Notes under the pieces: generated by a model
The model's input: only the letters and a program-made list of their open reading frames with translations
Databases searched by the model: none
Told to the model about the DNA's origin: nothing
NCBI GenBank assembly: GCA_025350045.1
Contig: JANXYM010000054.1
Location: forward strand, 1-58,335
DNA length: 58,335 bases
Reading direction: 5' to 3'
Source: Methanomicrobiales archaeon
Lineage (GTDB): Archaea > Halobacteriota > Methanomicrobia > Methanomicrobiales > Methanospirillaceae
Position numbers and translations under genes: made by a program
Shown here: piece after piece, positions 51,000 through 58,335 of the stretch
Numbering within the stretch: the first letter of the stretch is position 1
How the letters are laid out: every line of letters begins with the position of its first letter

Positions 51000-53037
51000 C
51001 TCGGCCTTCCGGAGCGGGGGCGTGGACCTCTGGCACAAGGACGGGACGGTGCAGAAGTGCCATCACGAGTATGATCCGCCGTTTTATCTCCAGCTCCCGG
51101 ACCCGGACTTACATCACGAAATGATCGAAGCGCTCGAAGAGCACTACCGTGCGGAGCCCTGCACGTTCACCACCATCTTTGGCGAATGTGAAGGTTACCG
51201 GGTTTTTGCCGGCAGGCCGGTGGCAGAAGCTATCGAGCAGCAGACGCAGTTTGCTGCGCAGCTCTTCAACGTGGATGTGCGGCGCGACCAGCGTTTCATG
51301 GCAGAGAACGGGATTGTACCCTGCTGTGCCGACCCGGATGACCGGTTCTCCCCTCTCTTCGAACACGGTCTGGACAGCATGGAGATCCGGATCCGTGATG
51401 ACCCGGACCGCGACCAGACCTGCTCGGATATTGAGATCATCTGCGGGCGCACCGAGCGGCTGCACGGGCAGGAGCGGGAAGTGCTTGCCGATCTCTTCGG
51501 GCTCATTGCTGCATCCGACCCGGACCTGATCCTGATGACCGATGCGGATCGCTGGATGTCGAAACTCCAGGTACGCGCCCGGGTCCTGGGCCTCGAGATG
51601 CAGTTTTCCCGGAACGGGAAGTATCGGACCATGGACTCGCGCTCCTACTGGAGCTACGGCAGGGTCGAGCACAAGGAAGCAGCACTCATACCGGACGGGA
51701 GGATCCTGATCGATACCGAGCAGTCGTTTGTGTACCGTGAGGGGGGGCTTGCCGGTGTGCTGATGGCCTCCCGGCTCTCGGGGCTCTCGCCCAACCTCGC
51801 ATCCCGGTTCACCCCAGGCACACTCATCTCCAGCTACGAGACCTATGAAGCGGTACGAAGGGGAATAGTGGTGCCATTCAGAAAGAGCGATGCCGAAGTT
51901 CTGCGGAAATTTGCTGCACTTAAGGCTGCGGACCGGGGCGGGATGATGTTCCAGCCGGAGCCCGGCATCTTTGAAGAAGTGGATGAGATCGATTTCACTT
52001 CGATGTACCCTTCCATCATCGTGCTGGCGAACCTGTCACCGGAGACTATCAGAGATCCGGAACAGGGACGCCGGGGATTTCTCCCCATCGCCCTGGAGCC
52101 CCTGCTCGACCTGCGGATACGGGCAAAGCAGCTGAAAAAGACCGACCCGGCCATAGCCGGTATCGATGCAGTCCTCAAGTGGATGCTGGTCACCTGTTTC
52201 GGCTACACGGGCTACAAGAATGCAAAGTTCGGCAGGATCGAGGTGCACGAGGGAATTACCGGGCGATCGCGCGACATCCTGCTGCAGACCAAGGACATTG
52301 CAGAATCTATGAACTTTCGCGTCCTTCACGGCATCGTGGACTGCCTCTGGGTGCAGGGTTCACCGGTTACAGCACTGCAGGAGCGGGTTGACCGGGAGAC
52401 CGGGTTGCCAACAGAACTCGAACATTTCACCTGGATAGTTTTCCTGCCGCTCAATGACGGGCTGGGGGCCTACAACCGCTACTATGGCCGGCTCTCTGAT
52501 GGCAGCGTGAAGGTGCGGGGCATTGCCGCACGCCGGCATGACACCCCGGAGTATATCCGCACGATGCAGGGTGCAATGCTCGCAGTTATGGGAAAGGCGA
52601 CAACGATTGCTGAACTTGGCGGGCTGTGGGATCAGGTACACGCGATATACCAAAACGCGGTGCAGCAGCTGCCATCTGCACCCGCACAGGAGATGGCTAT
52701 CAGCCGGCGGATCAGCAGGCTTACGTACGCCCACCGCTGCATAGAAGGCGCTGCGGTGAATGCATACCGGCAATGTGGAGTGCCGGCCGCACCGGGCATG
52801 AAGATCCGGTATGTGGTGCTGGATGCACGTACGTACCGGGTGGTACCGGCATGGGATGCAGACCATTTCGACATCCCGTACTACCGGGAACTGATGGAGA
52901 GGGCATGGATCGAGATCACGTATGCGTTCAGGGCGTTCAGGGTGGCCGGTAAAGAGCGGCAGGGTGTTCCTGCGCTTCGTATGCAGCAGCAGATCTGTAC
53001 TGAACAGCCGGAGGGCCGGGTTACACAAAAGATGTAA
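50986..53037 (+). CDS. Family B DNA polymerase, degenerate PolB2-like
   Basis: 683 residues of family B polymerase layout. Motif A is intact (DFTSMYPSII, about residue 336). Motif B is altered (LKWMLVTCFGYTGYKNAKFG; Thr/Cys replace the usual Asn-Ser). Motif C reads HGIVDCLWV near 448 where active enzymes have YGDTDSLFV, so one of its two metal-binding aspartates is missing. The exonuclease region (IEIICGRTER, DPDLILMTDADRW) also lacks a clean DxE. This matches the PolB2 group of archaeal polymerases described as inactivated. A structural or repair role is likely. It is coupled to the small gene upstream. Confidence 0.82.
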   Translation: MWILDSAFRSGGVDLWHKDGTVQKCHHEYDPPFYLQLPDPDLHHEMIEALEEHYRAEPCTFTTIFGECEGYRVFAGRPVAEAIEQQTQFAAQLFNVDVRRDQRFMAENGIVPCCADPDDRFSPLFEHGLDSMEIRIRDDPDRDQTCSDIEIICGRTERLHGQEREVLADLFGLIAASDPDLILMTDADRWMSKLQVRARVLGLEMQFSRNGKYRTMDSRSYWSYGRVEHKEAALIPDGRILIDTEQSFVYREGGLAGVLMASRLSGLSPNLASRFTPGTLISSYETYEAVRRGIVVPFRKSDAEVLRKFAALKAADRGGMMFQPEPGIFEEVDEIDFTSMYPSIIVLANLSPETIRDPEQGRRGFLPIALEPLLDLRIRAKQLKKTDPAIAGIDAVLKWMLVTCFGYTGYKNAKFGRIEVHEGITGRSRDILLQTKDIAESMNFRVLHGIVDCLWVQGSPVTALQERVDRETGLPTELEHFTWIVFLPLNDGLGAYNRYYGRLSDGSVKVRGIAARRHDTPEYIRTMQGAMLAVMGKATTIAELGGLWDQVHAIYQNAVQQLPSAPAQEMAISRRISRLTYAHRCIEGAAVNAYRQCGVPAAPGMKIRYVVLDARTYRVVPAWDADHFDIPYYRELMERAWIEITYAFRAFRVAGKERQGVPALRMQQQICTEQPEGRVTQKM

Positions 53038-53066
53038 TAGGGTCTATCACCAAGTAACCGGCAACT

Positions 53067-54548
53067 ATGACCGATAAGCAGCTCATCTCCACCATAAAAT
53101 ACGTGGCCGGTGCAAAACCGGTCTTTTTACTCTCGGAGATTGTGCCGTACCTTGAAAAAAAACACCCGGTTGAAAAACTGCTCACCCTCATTACCCCCCT
53201 GTTAGACGAACTGAACCTTGTGGCAAAGAAGGTGGGTGCAGACTATGAGATATCGCGGAGGGTACCGGCAGGGCAGTATACGTCAAACCCGGCAGAACTG
53301 GAACGGCAGGAGGCGTTTTTTGCGAGCCGACGCCTCCCCCCGGCACTGGAAACGGCAATCGAGCAGTACATACCGAAAAAAGTGGGAAAGGAACTGGCTG
53401 ATCCCGCGATTCTCGAACGGCTCCGCAGGGCGATTGTTGCCCAGAAGTCGGATTACTGGAAGCCAACGCACCAGCGTTCGCTGCAGTACACCAAGGCATA
53501 CCATGTGCTGGGGTACCTTGCGTACCATTTCCCGGTCTACTATGTGCAGACCCAGTACCTGCTCGCCATGCTCGCCAAAGACGGCCTGCTGAAGAACACG
53601 ATGACCGTGCTGGATGCCGGTACCGGGCCGGGAGTCGTGCCACTTGCAATTGCGGATTTTTATTCCCGGCTTGATGGTGCAACGGCAACGGTGTATTCGG
53701 TGGAACGCTCGGAAGAGCACATCGAGGCGTTCATGTACCTGCGGGAGCAGTGCACGCAGAAAGGGGACAAAGTCAGTATCAAGCCCCCGATAAAGGCGGA
53801 TCTCACCACCCTTGACCCGGCAAAGATTCCGCAGCAGATCGACCTGATGGTATTTTCCAATGTGCTCAACGAGATCAGTGATGTTTCGCTTGACCAGCGG
53901 GCGGATCTCGTCATGAAACTGGCCGGGCGGCTTGCACCGGATGGCACGATCCTCATCATCGAACCTGCTGAAGAGACCAACTCCGCCCAGCTGCGCCTGC
54001 TCTCGCTGGCATTGAAGAAACGGGGGCTCACGATCCACAGCCCCTGCTCATTTATCTGGGGCACGAACTGCACGCCGGACCGGTGCTGGAGTTTTGCCAC
54101 CAGCCGGAACATCCAGCCCACCCGCTTGATGGGGGTACTGGCATCCGGGGATGAGCCGTTCCGGTATCTCAACATCGATATCAAGTACACGTACGTGGTG
54201 ATCAGGAAAGACGGAAAAGTCCGGGATACCTACCGGGTGCCCACCGGTTCCCGGGTACTGCGGTTGTCCCAGATCCGCCGCCACGTGGAGAAACGGATCA
54301 ATCTCATAGCAGCCAAGATGTCCGGGAACCTGGGCGATGCAAAGACAATGGTGTTCAAGCTCTGCGATGGCACGGCCGATACACCGGTATATGCGGTGGT
54401 GCCGGCCTATCATGTAACCCCGGAAAATGAGGCGATCGTGTCGGCACCGTACGGGACAATCCTTGAGATCGAGAGCGTACTTGTCCGGCACAACCCGAAG
54501 CATGATGCATACAATGTGCTGGTGAGCAGGAATACCTTAATCCGGTAA
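53067..54548 (+). CDS. Rsm22-family SAM methyltransferase
   Basis: 493 residues. An N-terminal helical region (about 1-110) is followed by the SAM domain (LDAGTGPGVVPLAIADFY near 182; VFSNVLNEISD; ILIIEPAEE) and a C-terminal beta domain. The cysteines in CSFIWGTNCTPDRCWSF (about 328-344) match the metal or [4Fe-4S] site of the Rsm22/METTL17 family, which acts on the small ribosomal subunit in mitochondria. The archaeal target is unknown but is probably also ribosome or RNA. It starts 29 bp after the polymerase stop, likely in the same transcript. Confidence 0.82.
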   Translation: MTDKQLISTIKYVAGAKPVFLLSEIVPYLEKKHPVEKLLTLITPLLDELNLVAKKVGADYEISRRVPAGQYTSNPAELERQEAFFASRRLPPALETAIEQYIPKKVGKELADPAILERLRRAIVAQKSDYWKPTHQRSLQYTKAYHVLGYLAYHFPVYYVQTQYLLAMLAKDGLLKNTMTVLDAGTGPGVVPLAIADFYSRLDGATATVYSVERSEEHIEAFMYLREQCTQKGDKVSIKPPIKADLTTLDPAKIPQQIDLMVFSNVLNEISDVSLDQRADLVMKLAGRLAPDGTILIIEPAEETNSAQLRLLSLALKKRGLTIHSPCSFIWGTNCTPDRCWSFATSRNIQPTRLMGVLASGDEPFRYLNIDIKYTYVVIRKDGKVRDTYRVPTGSRVLRLSQIRRHVEKRINLIAAKMSGNLGDAKTMVFKLCDGTADTPVYAVVPAYHVTPENEAIVSAPYGTILEIESVLVRHNPKHDAYNVLVSRNTLIR

Positions 54549-54571
54549 AAACAATTGGTTTTTGATGCGCA

Positions 54572-56524
54572 TCAGGTGATGCTGAAAATATTTCCACTGT
54601 TTCCAAACGGTGTATCAGTATTTGTGACTCTGATGTAGTACGCATTGGTTCCGGTCCTCACACCGCCAGAGGGAATGGTAAACTGACAGGTAAGCTGGTT
54701 CGGGGCGGCTATATTCACGGATGCACCCGTGGAGATTACGGTTGTTGCATTTCTCAATTCTACAGTTGCACCCGGCTGGAAATTAGCACCCGCAAGATTC
54801 GTGATGCTCACGGTTGTTCCCCGTGCTGCGGTATTCGGAGTAATGCTGGAAATTGTCGGTGCAGTACTGGTCACGGTAAATCCGTTGGCAAGGGTAACAC
54901 TCTTACCATCGGGGTTGATAATGGTGACATTACGTCGAGCGGCAGGTGCGCCGGTCAGGTCAAAGGAACAGGTAATACTGGTATTGGCCGGATTTACCAC
55001 AACACTGGTTGCTATGATATCAGGGCCTGCAGTCGCATTAACAAGTTTGACCGTGGCACCGGTCTGGAACCGGGTTCCCGCCAGATTCGTGATAGTCACG
55101 GTCCAGCCGCGTACATAGGTGTTCGGGGTGATGCTCGTCACGGTCGGGGCATTGCTGGTGACAGTGAATGTTCCTGCGGTGGTACGGGTAACAGATTTCC
55201 CGTCCGGATTTGTTACCGTAATATTGTATGCTCCAACCGGTGCTCCGGCGGGAACAGACAGGGTACCGGTGATATTGGTTGAAGAGACAACATTGATATT
55301 TTGTAAGGGTATTATCGTGGCACCCTGCCAGTATGTAACTGTTGTACCCGGTTGGAAATTGGTCCCTGCAAGCCTCGTAATAACAATCGTTGCAGCCTGC
55401 GCACCGGTTGCCGGGGTGCTGCCCGTGATAGTCGGGGCATTGCTGGTGACCGTAAACCCGTTTGCAAGGGTGCCGTTTTTCCCATCGGGATTTGTCACTG
55501 TAACATTCCGTCTTGCAGCAGGAGCACCGGTGAGATCAAATGTGCAGGTAATACTGGTATTGGCCGGATTTACCACAATACTGGTTGCCATGATATCAGC
55601 ACCTGCAGAGCTGTTGACCAGTTTCACTACTGCTCCGGGTTGGAACCGGGTTCCCGCAAGGTTGGTTATGTTCACCGGCCATCCCAGGTTTGCGGTATTC
55701 GGAGTTATTCCTGTCACGGTCGGGGCATTGCTGGTAACCGTGAATGTTCCTGCAGTGGTGCGGGTAACGGATTTCCCGTCCGGATTTGTTACCGTAATAT
55801 TGTATGCTCCGACCGGTGCTCCGGAGGGAACAGACAGGGTGCCGGTGATATTGGTTGAAGAGACAACATTGATATTTTGTAAGGGTATTATCGTGGCACC
55901 CTGCCAGTAGGTCACCGTTGCACCCGTCAGGAAATTGGTTCCTGCAAGCCTCGTAATACCAACCGTTGCGCTTTGTACCCCGGTCGCCGGAGTACTGCTG
56001 GTGATGGTCGGTGCCGGCCCGGTCAGCGGAAGCGGAGTACAGGTCCAGTCCCATGTTGAGAGGATAAGGTGGGATTTTTCATCCACAAGCCGGATTTTCA
56101 TGGGGCAATCCGTAACCGACTGGGCTTCATTGGTCGAAAGTGTCGCAGTATTTGTGGTTATCCGGTAGATATTCTTGGAGGTATTGTAATAGATGAACAA
56201 TGTTGTACCTGGTTTGACCGCGTTGAGCCCCAGTACTGGCCTCGCTCTCGAACTGTTGGTCTTGTTATCAAGATAGATGCCCATCTCATGCAACCCGGTG
56301 AGAGAAGAATTCAGGTACACTTCTTCACCGGCCCGGTGGAACACCGTGATGAAGTTTTTGGAATACAGGGTCTGGTTTTTGATATCAGAGGCGATTAAAG
56401 CGGATTTTTGCTGGAAGATATTTGCGCCGAGGATTAAACCGGTAACAACAATCACCAGCATAAGGACCATGAGAATTATGAGTATAGCGGAAATTGTTTC
56501 TGAAATCGCAGGGTCGCTCTTCAT
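54572..56524 (-). CDS. Pilin-like protein with five IPT/TIG repeats
   Basis: 650 residues. The N-terminus MKSDPAISETISAILIILMV and a long hydrophobic helix are typical of archaeal type IV pilin-like proteins, cleaved and anchored by the helix. An extracellular head domain follows (to about 168), then five IPT/TIG Ig-like repeats of ~95 residues beginning APTxT (units A, B, A', B', C). A and A' share TYWQGATIIPLQNINVVSS, while B and B' share ANTSITC and DLTGAPAARRNVT, so a two-unit block was duplicated. The protein is probably a surface adhesin or pseudopilus subunit. Confidence 0.85.
   Translation of the reverse strand: MKSDPAISETISAILIILMVLMLVIVVTGLILGANIFQQKSALIASDIKNQTLYSKNFITVFHRAGEEVYLNSSLTGLHEMGIYLDNKTNSSRARPVLGLNAVKPGTTLFIYYNTSKNIYRITTNTATLSTNEAQSVTDCPMKIRLVDEKSHLILSTWDWTCTPLPLTGPAPTITSSTPATGVQSATVGITRLAGTNFLTGATVTYWQGATIIPLQNINVVSSTNITGTLSVPSGAPVGAYNITVTNPDGKSVTRTTAGTFTVTSNAPTVTGITPNTANLGWPVNITNLAGTRFQPGAVVKLVNSSAGADIMATSIVVNPANTSITCTFDLTGAPAARRNVTVTNPDGKNGTLANGFTVTSNAPTITGSTPATGAQAATIVITRLAGTNFQPGTTVTYWQGATIIPLQNINVVSSTNITGTLSVPAGAPVGAYNITVTNPDGKSVTRTTAGTFTVTSNAPTVTSITPNTYVRGWTVTITNLAGTRFQTGATVKLVNATAGPDIIATSVVVNPANTSITCSFDLTGAPAARRNVTIINPDGKSVTLANGFTVTSTAPTISSITPNTAARGTTVSITNLAGANFQPGATVELRNATTVISTGASVNIAAPNQLTCQFTIPSGGVRTGTNAYYIRVTNTDTPFGNSGNIFSIT
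54850..55990 (-). repeat. Internal tandem duplication in the IPT/TIG protein gene
   Basis: A block of two Ig-like units (about 570 bp) occurs twice with nearly identical DNA. Long stretches such as the DNA for TYWQGATIIPLQNI and NITGTLSVP differ at only a few bases. Such young duplications change copy number easily, so the repeat count may vary between strains or be miscounted in assemblies. Confidence 0.75.
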
Positions 56525-56631
56525 GATAGTAATTGATACAATACTTCCGTTGAAATCTATTTAAAATAATGTGGGCGTGAAAAAGCTCATATTGATTTTT
56601 ATAGTACAGATAGAGAGTTGAATATGAAGCA

Positions 56632-57987
56632 ATGGACACCATTACCTTAGCCAGCGACGAGTCCATCATCCACAAGACGCAAACACTTATTATCAGTGGC
56701 GTGAGGCACGAAGCAGTACTTACCAGCAGGCGCCTTATCCTTGTTGAGAGTGAAACTGGTCACATCCATGAAGATATCCCTTTTACCAGCATTAGTCTGG
56801 CAACATCGGGAATAAACAGAATGCGGGAACCCTTCATAACACTCAACTTCAATTCACCTGAAGGGGAGAAACGGCTGCTGGAGCTCATCTTCATCCATCT
56901 GACAGGTAACGGGAATATCAGGGAGATGGAGACATGCTTAACAATCCTCGGACAGCACAATGTTCCCGTTGAGAGCAAAGTCCCCCTGGGGAGTCCGACA
57001 CTTTTGCGCAGGGGAGACAGGACAGTGACCGGGGAGTCGTTTGCTGAAGCACAGGCCAACCGCCCGGCTGTACCGGAATGGACAATTCTTGGCTCGTCAC
57101 ACCAGATCAGGAAACCGCTCCCGTCAGAGGAGAAACAACAATCACCCCTCGTCTTAATCGCTGCGGCAGTCCTCATCATTGTCATATTTGCCGTAGGGGT
57201 GTTTATTGTAGGACAGTCTCTGACTGCAAAAAATGTCACGGTCAACCAAAACGTGACAGGCACTGATACTACCCGGGTCGTGGCGTCATCCCCATCAGTA
57301 ACACCCACACCTCAGCTGCAGGTAACTGACGACACGGATCGATATCCACTCCCGATTTCAGTTCCCACAACCGGGGTCTGGGTGCGGGTATCCTACCCGG
57401 GAAATTATACCGGGTTCCTCAAGGCACAGGGAAGACAGATCGAGATCAACAGTTCCGGAACTGGATTCTACCAGATGCCCGTCCAGAATACCATGATCGA
57501 GGGAATGATCGAGAAGCAGGACGGATCTGCGGAAAAAATTAAAGCAGAGGTCTATAACGGGGGGACACTGGTCTCGAAGAGCGAGACAACGACCCCGCGG
57601 GGAGTGGTTGATATCCATGTTATGGTGGGACCGGCAATCGGGGGTGAAGTTATACCCACGCTGACACCGGTAGTACAGCCAGAACCCATACCGGATGTAT
57701 CTCTTCCCCCGGTCACTATCCCTTCATCCGGGGTCTGGGTACGGATATCCTACCCGGGAAATTATACCGGGTCTATCGGTGCAAAAGGAAGGCTGGAAAT
57801 GATCAACAGCACGGGTAACCAGTTGATCCATGTACCCGTAACCAGCGGGATGATCGATGGCTCAATCGAGAAGCAGGATGGAAGTGACAGGACACTGTTC
57901 ATCGAGATTTATAAAGACGGAACCCTGGTCACCCGCAGCGCCTCCTCCCGGCCCTTCGAACTGGTGGATATCCATACGAATGTGTAG
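56632..57987 (+). CDS. PH-like domain membrane protein with two repeated outside domains
   Basis: 451 residues. The N-terminal ~110 look like a bacterial-type PH domain (QTLIISGVRHEAVLTSRRLI, VESETGHIHEDIPFTSISLA). A membrane helix follows (about 172-192, LVLIAAAVLIIVIFAVGVFI), then a Thr/Pro-rich linker. Two copies of an ~90-residue domain come next, each starting SGVWVRISYPGNYTG-like (about 246 and 367) and ending VDIH. The PH part would be inside and the repeats outside. It is divergent from the pilin-like gene. The TATA box would lie in the 110-bp gap. The function is unknown; a surface role is likely. Confidence 0.7.
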   Translation: MDTITLASDESIIHKTQTLIISGVRHEAVLTSRRLILVESETGHIHEDIPFTSISLATSGINRMREPFITLNFNSPEGEKRLLELIFIHLTGNGNIREMETCLTILGQHNVPVESKVPLGSPTLLRRGDRTVTGESFAEAQANRPAVPEWTILGSSHQIRKPLPSEEKQQSPLVLIAAAVLIIVIFAVGVFIVGQSLTAKNVTVNQNVTGTDTTRVVASSPSVTPTPQLQVTDDTDRYPLPISVPTTGVWVRVSYPGNYTGFLKAQGRQIEINSSGTGFYQMPVQNTMIEGMIEKQDGSAEKIKAEVYNGGTLVSKSETTTPRGVVDIHVMVGPAIGGEVIPTLTPVVQPEPIPDVSLPPVTIPSSGVWVRISYPGNYTGSIGAKGRLEMINSTGNQLIHVPVTSGMIDGSIEKQDGSDRTLFIEIYKDGTLVTRSASSRPFELVDIHTNV

Positions 57988-58128
57988 CCGGCACTGCAGG
58001 TACAGCCTGGCAGGTCCGGATCTGTTCCGCTCCATCCGGGGAAAAGAAATAAAAATTTTGCAGCAGAATTTTTGCAGCAGGTCTTGTTTTTGGGGAGTGG
58101 GGGGGAATTGTTCCCGTACCTGTGCCAA

Positions 58129-58335
58129 TCACGGTATACGATAGACATCCGTAACAGGAATGTAGGTCGTTGAGGGAGGAAGGGTGTAATCCAGATACGC
58201 AACCGCTACTCCCGTGTGTTCATACATATTCACCACAAGGTGATGGTACCCCGGAGTCAGGTGGACCGTCCGGGTGACTGCAGTTGAACTATGGAGCCCC
58301 CCGTTATCGATCAGCAGTGTCTCATCAACCCATAG
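58129..58335 (-). CDS. PA14-like domain protein, C-terminal part only
   Basis: The last 68 residues of a leftward gene that continues beyond the window. The sequence WVDETLLIDNGGLHSS, VHLTPGYHHLVVNMYEHTG and AYLDYTLPPS matches the end of a PA14 domain, a beta-barrel carbohydrate-binding module of secreted proteins, followed by a short tail ending VYRIP. It suggests a large surface protein. The start and the other domains are outside the window. Confidence 0.7.
   Translation of the reverse strand, partial: LWVDETLLIDNGGLHSSTAVTRTVHLTPGYHHLVVNMYEHTGVAVAYLDYTLPPSTTYIPVTDVYRIP

Noticed and set aside
54850-55990. Repeats that could be taken for a CRISPR array
   Set aside because: The repeats are in frame, about 285 bp per unit and encode IPT/TIG domains; there are no short direct repeats with unique spacers.

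Overview
The window comes from a methanogenic archaeon, most likely order Methanomicrobiales and probably close to Methanoregula. The evidence is methanogen-only genes (component A2 of methyl-CoM reductase activation, cysteate synthase, fused sulfopyruvate decarboxylase, methanogenesis marker 16, SepCysS, DUF1890/1894/2193/2180), archaeal TATA-box promoters, Shine-Dalgarno motifs of GGAGGTG type and many membrane-anchored winged-helix proteins. No rRNA or CRISPR was seen. All calls come from reading the sequence; no database search was run.

Layout. 1-2042: a sensor-kinase gene cut by what looks like an insertion-sequence end. 2191-9311: a leftward block for sulfur amino acids and tRNA: thiI, DUF1894, DUF1890, a stand-alone ThrRS-type editing protein, metX with CBS domains, metY, SepCysS and two tRNA-Cys genes. 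9685-11938: an ABC exporter with an OB-fold lipoprotein. 12349-14255: cysK and a cysE gene fused to a MIP18/DUF59 domain. 15223-19172: component A2 with a tiny DUF5320-like peptide, a DUF134 regulator, a Cys/His-rich protein and an MBL-fold enzyme. 19323-33789: an accessory stretch with lipoproteins, small membrane proteins, arsenic-resistance remnants, a GntP permease, a DUF2193-DUF2180-aquaporin operon, several gene remnants and two membrane-tethered HTH regulators. 34060-41010: coenzyme M biosynthesis. 41114-48109: a sulfur-trafficking island (MoaE, MoaD, MoeB-like, IscU, IscS, a Cys4 HTH protein, LarE, FdhD, an Ncs6-type thiolase and a ubiquitin-like carrier). 48212-58335: NadA, a frameshifted SRAP gene, a degenerate PolB2-type polymerase with two small partners, an Rsm22-type methyltransferase and surface proteins.

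Theme. Much of the window moves sulfur: cysteine (two routes), homocysteine, Fe-S clusters, molybdopterin, tRNA thiolation and coenzyme M. Two observations tie separate loci together. (1) A palindrome TTCACAATTGTGAA lies directly downstream of the TATA box of the tRNA-Cys pair, of the OB-lipoprotein/ABC operon and of the isc-moa operon, next to a gene for an HTH protein with a four-cysteine tail. This suggests a cysteine/Fe-S regulon that includes tRNA-Cys. (2) A dispersed repeat of about 290 bp occurs four times plus one partial copy, always in the same orientation and always at the 3' end of a leftward gene. It has a covarying hairpin and a conserved short reading frame ending VPIEKR.
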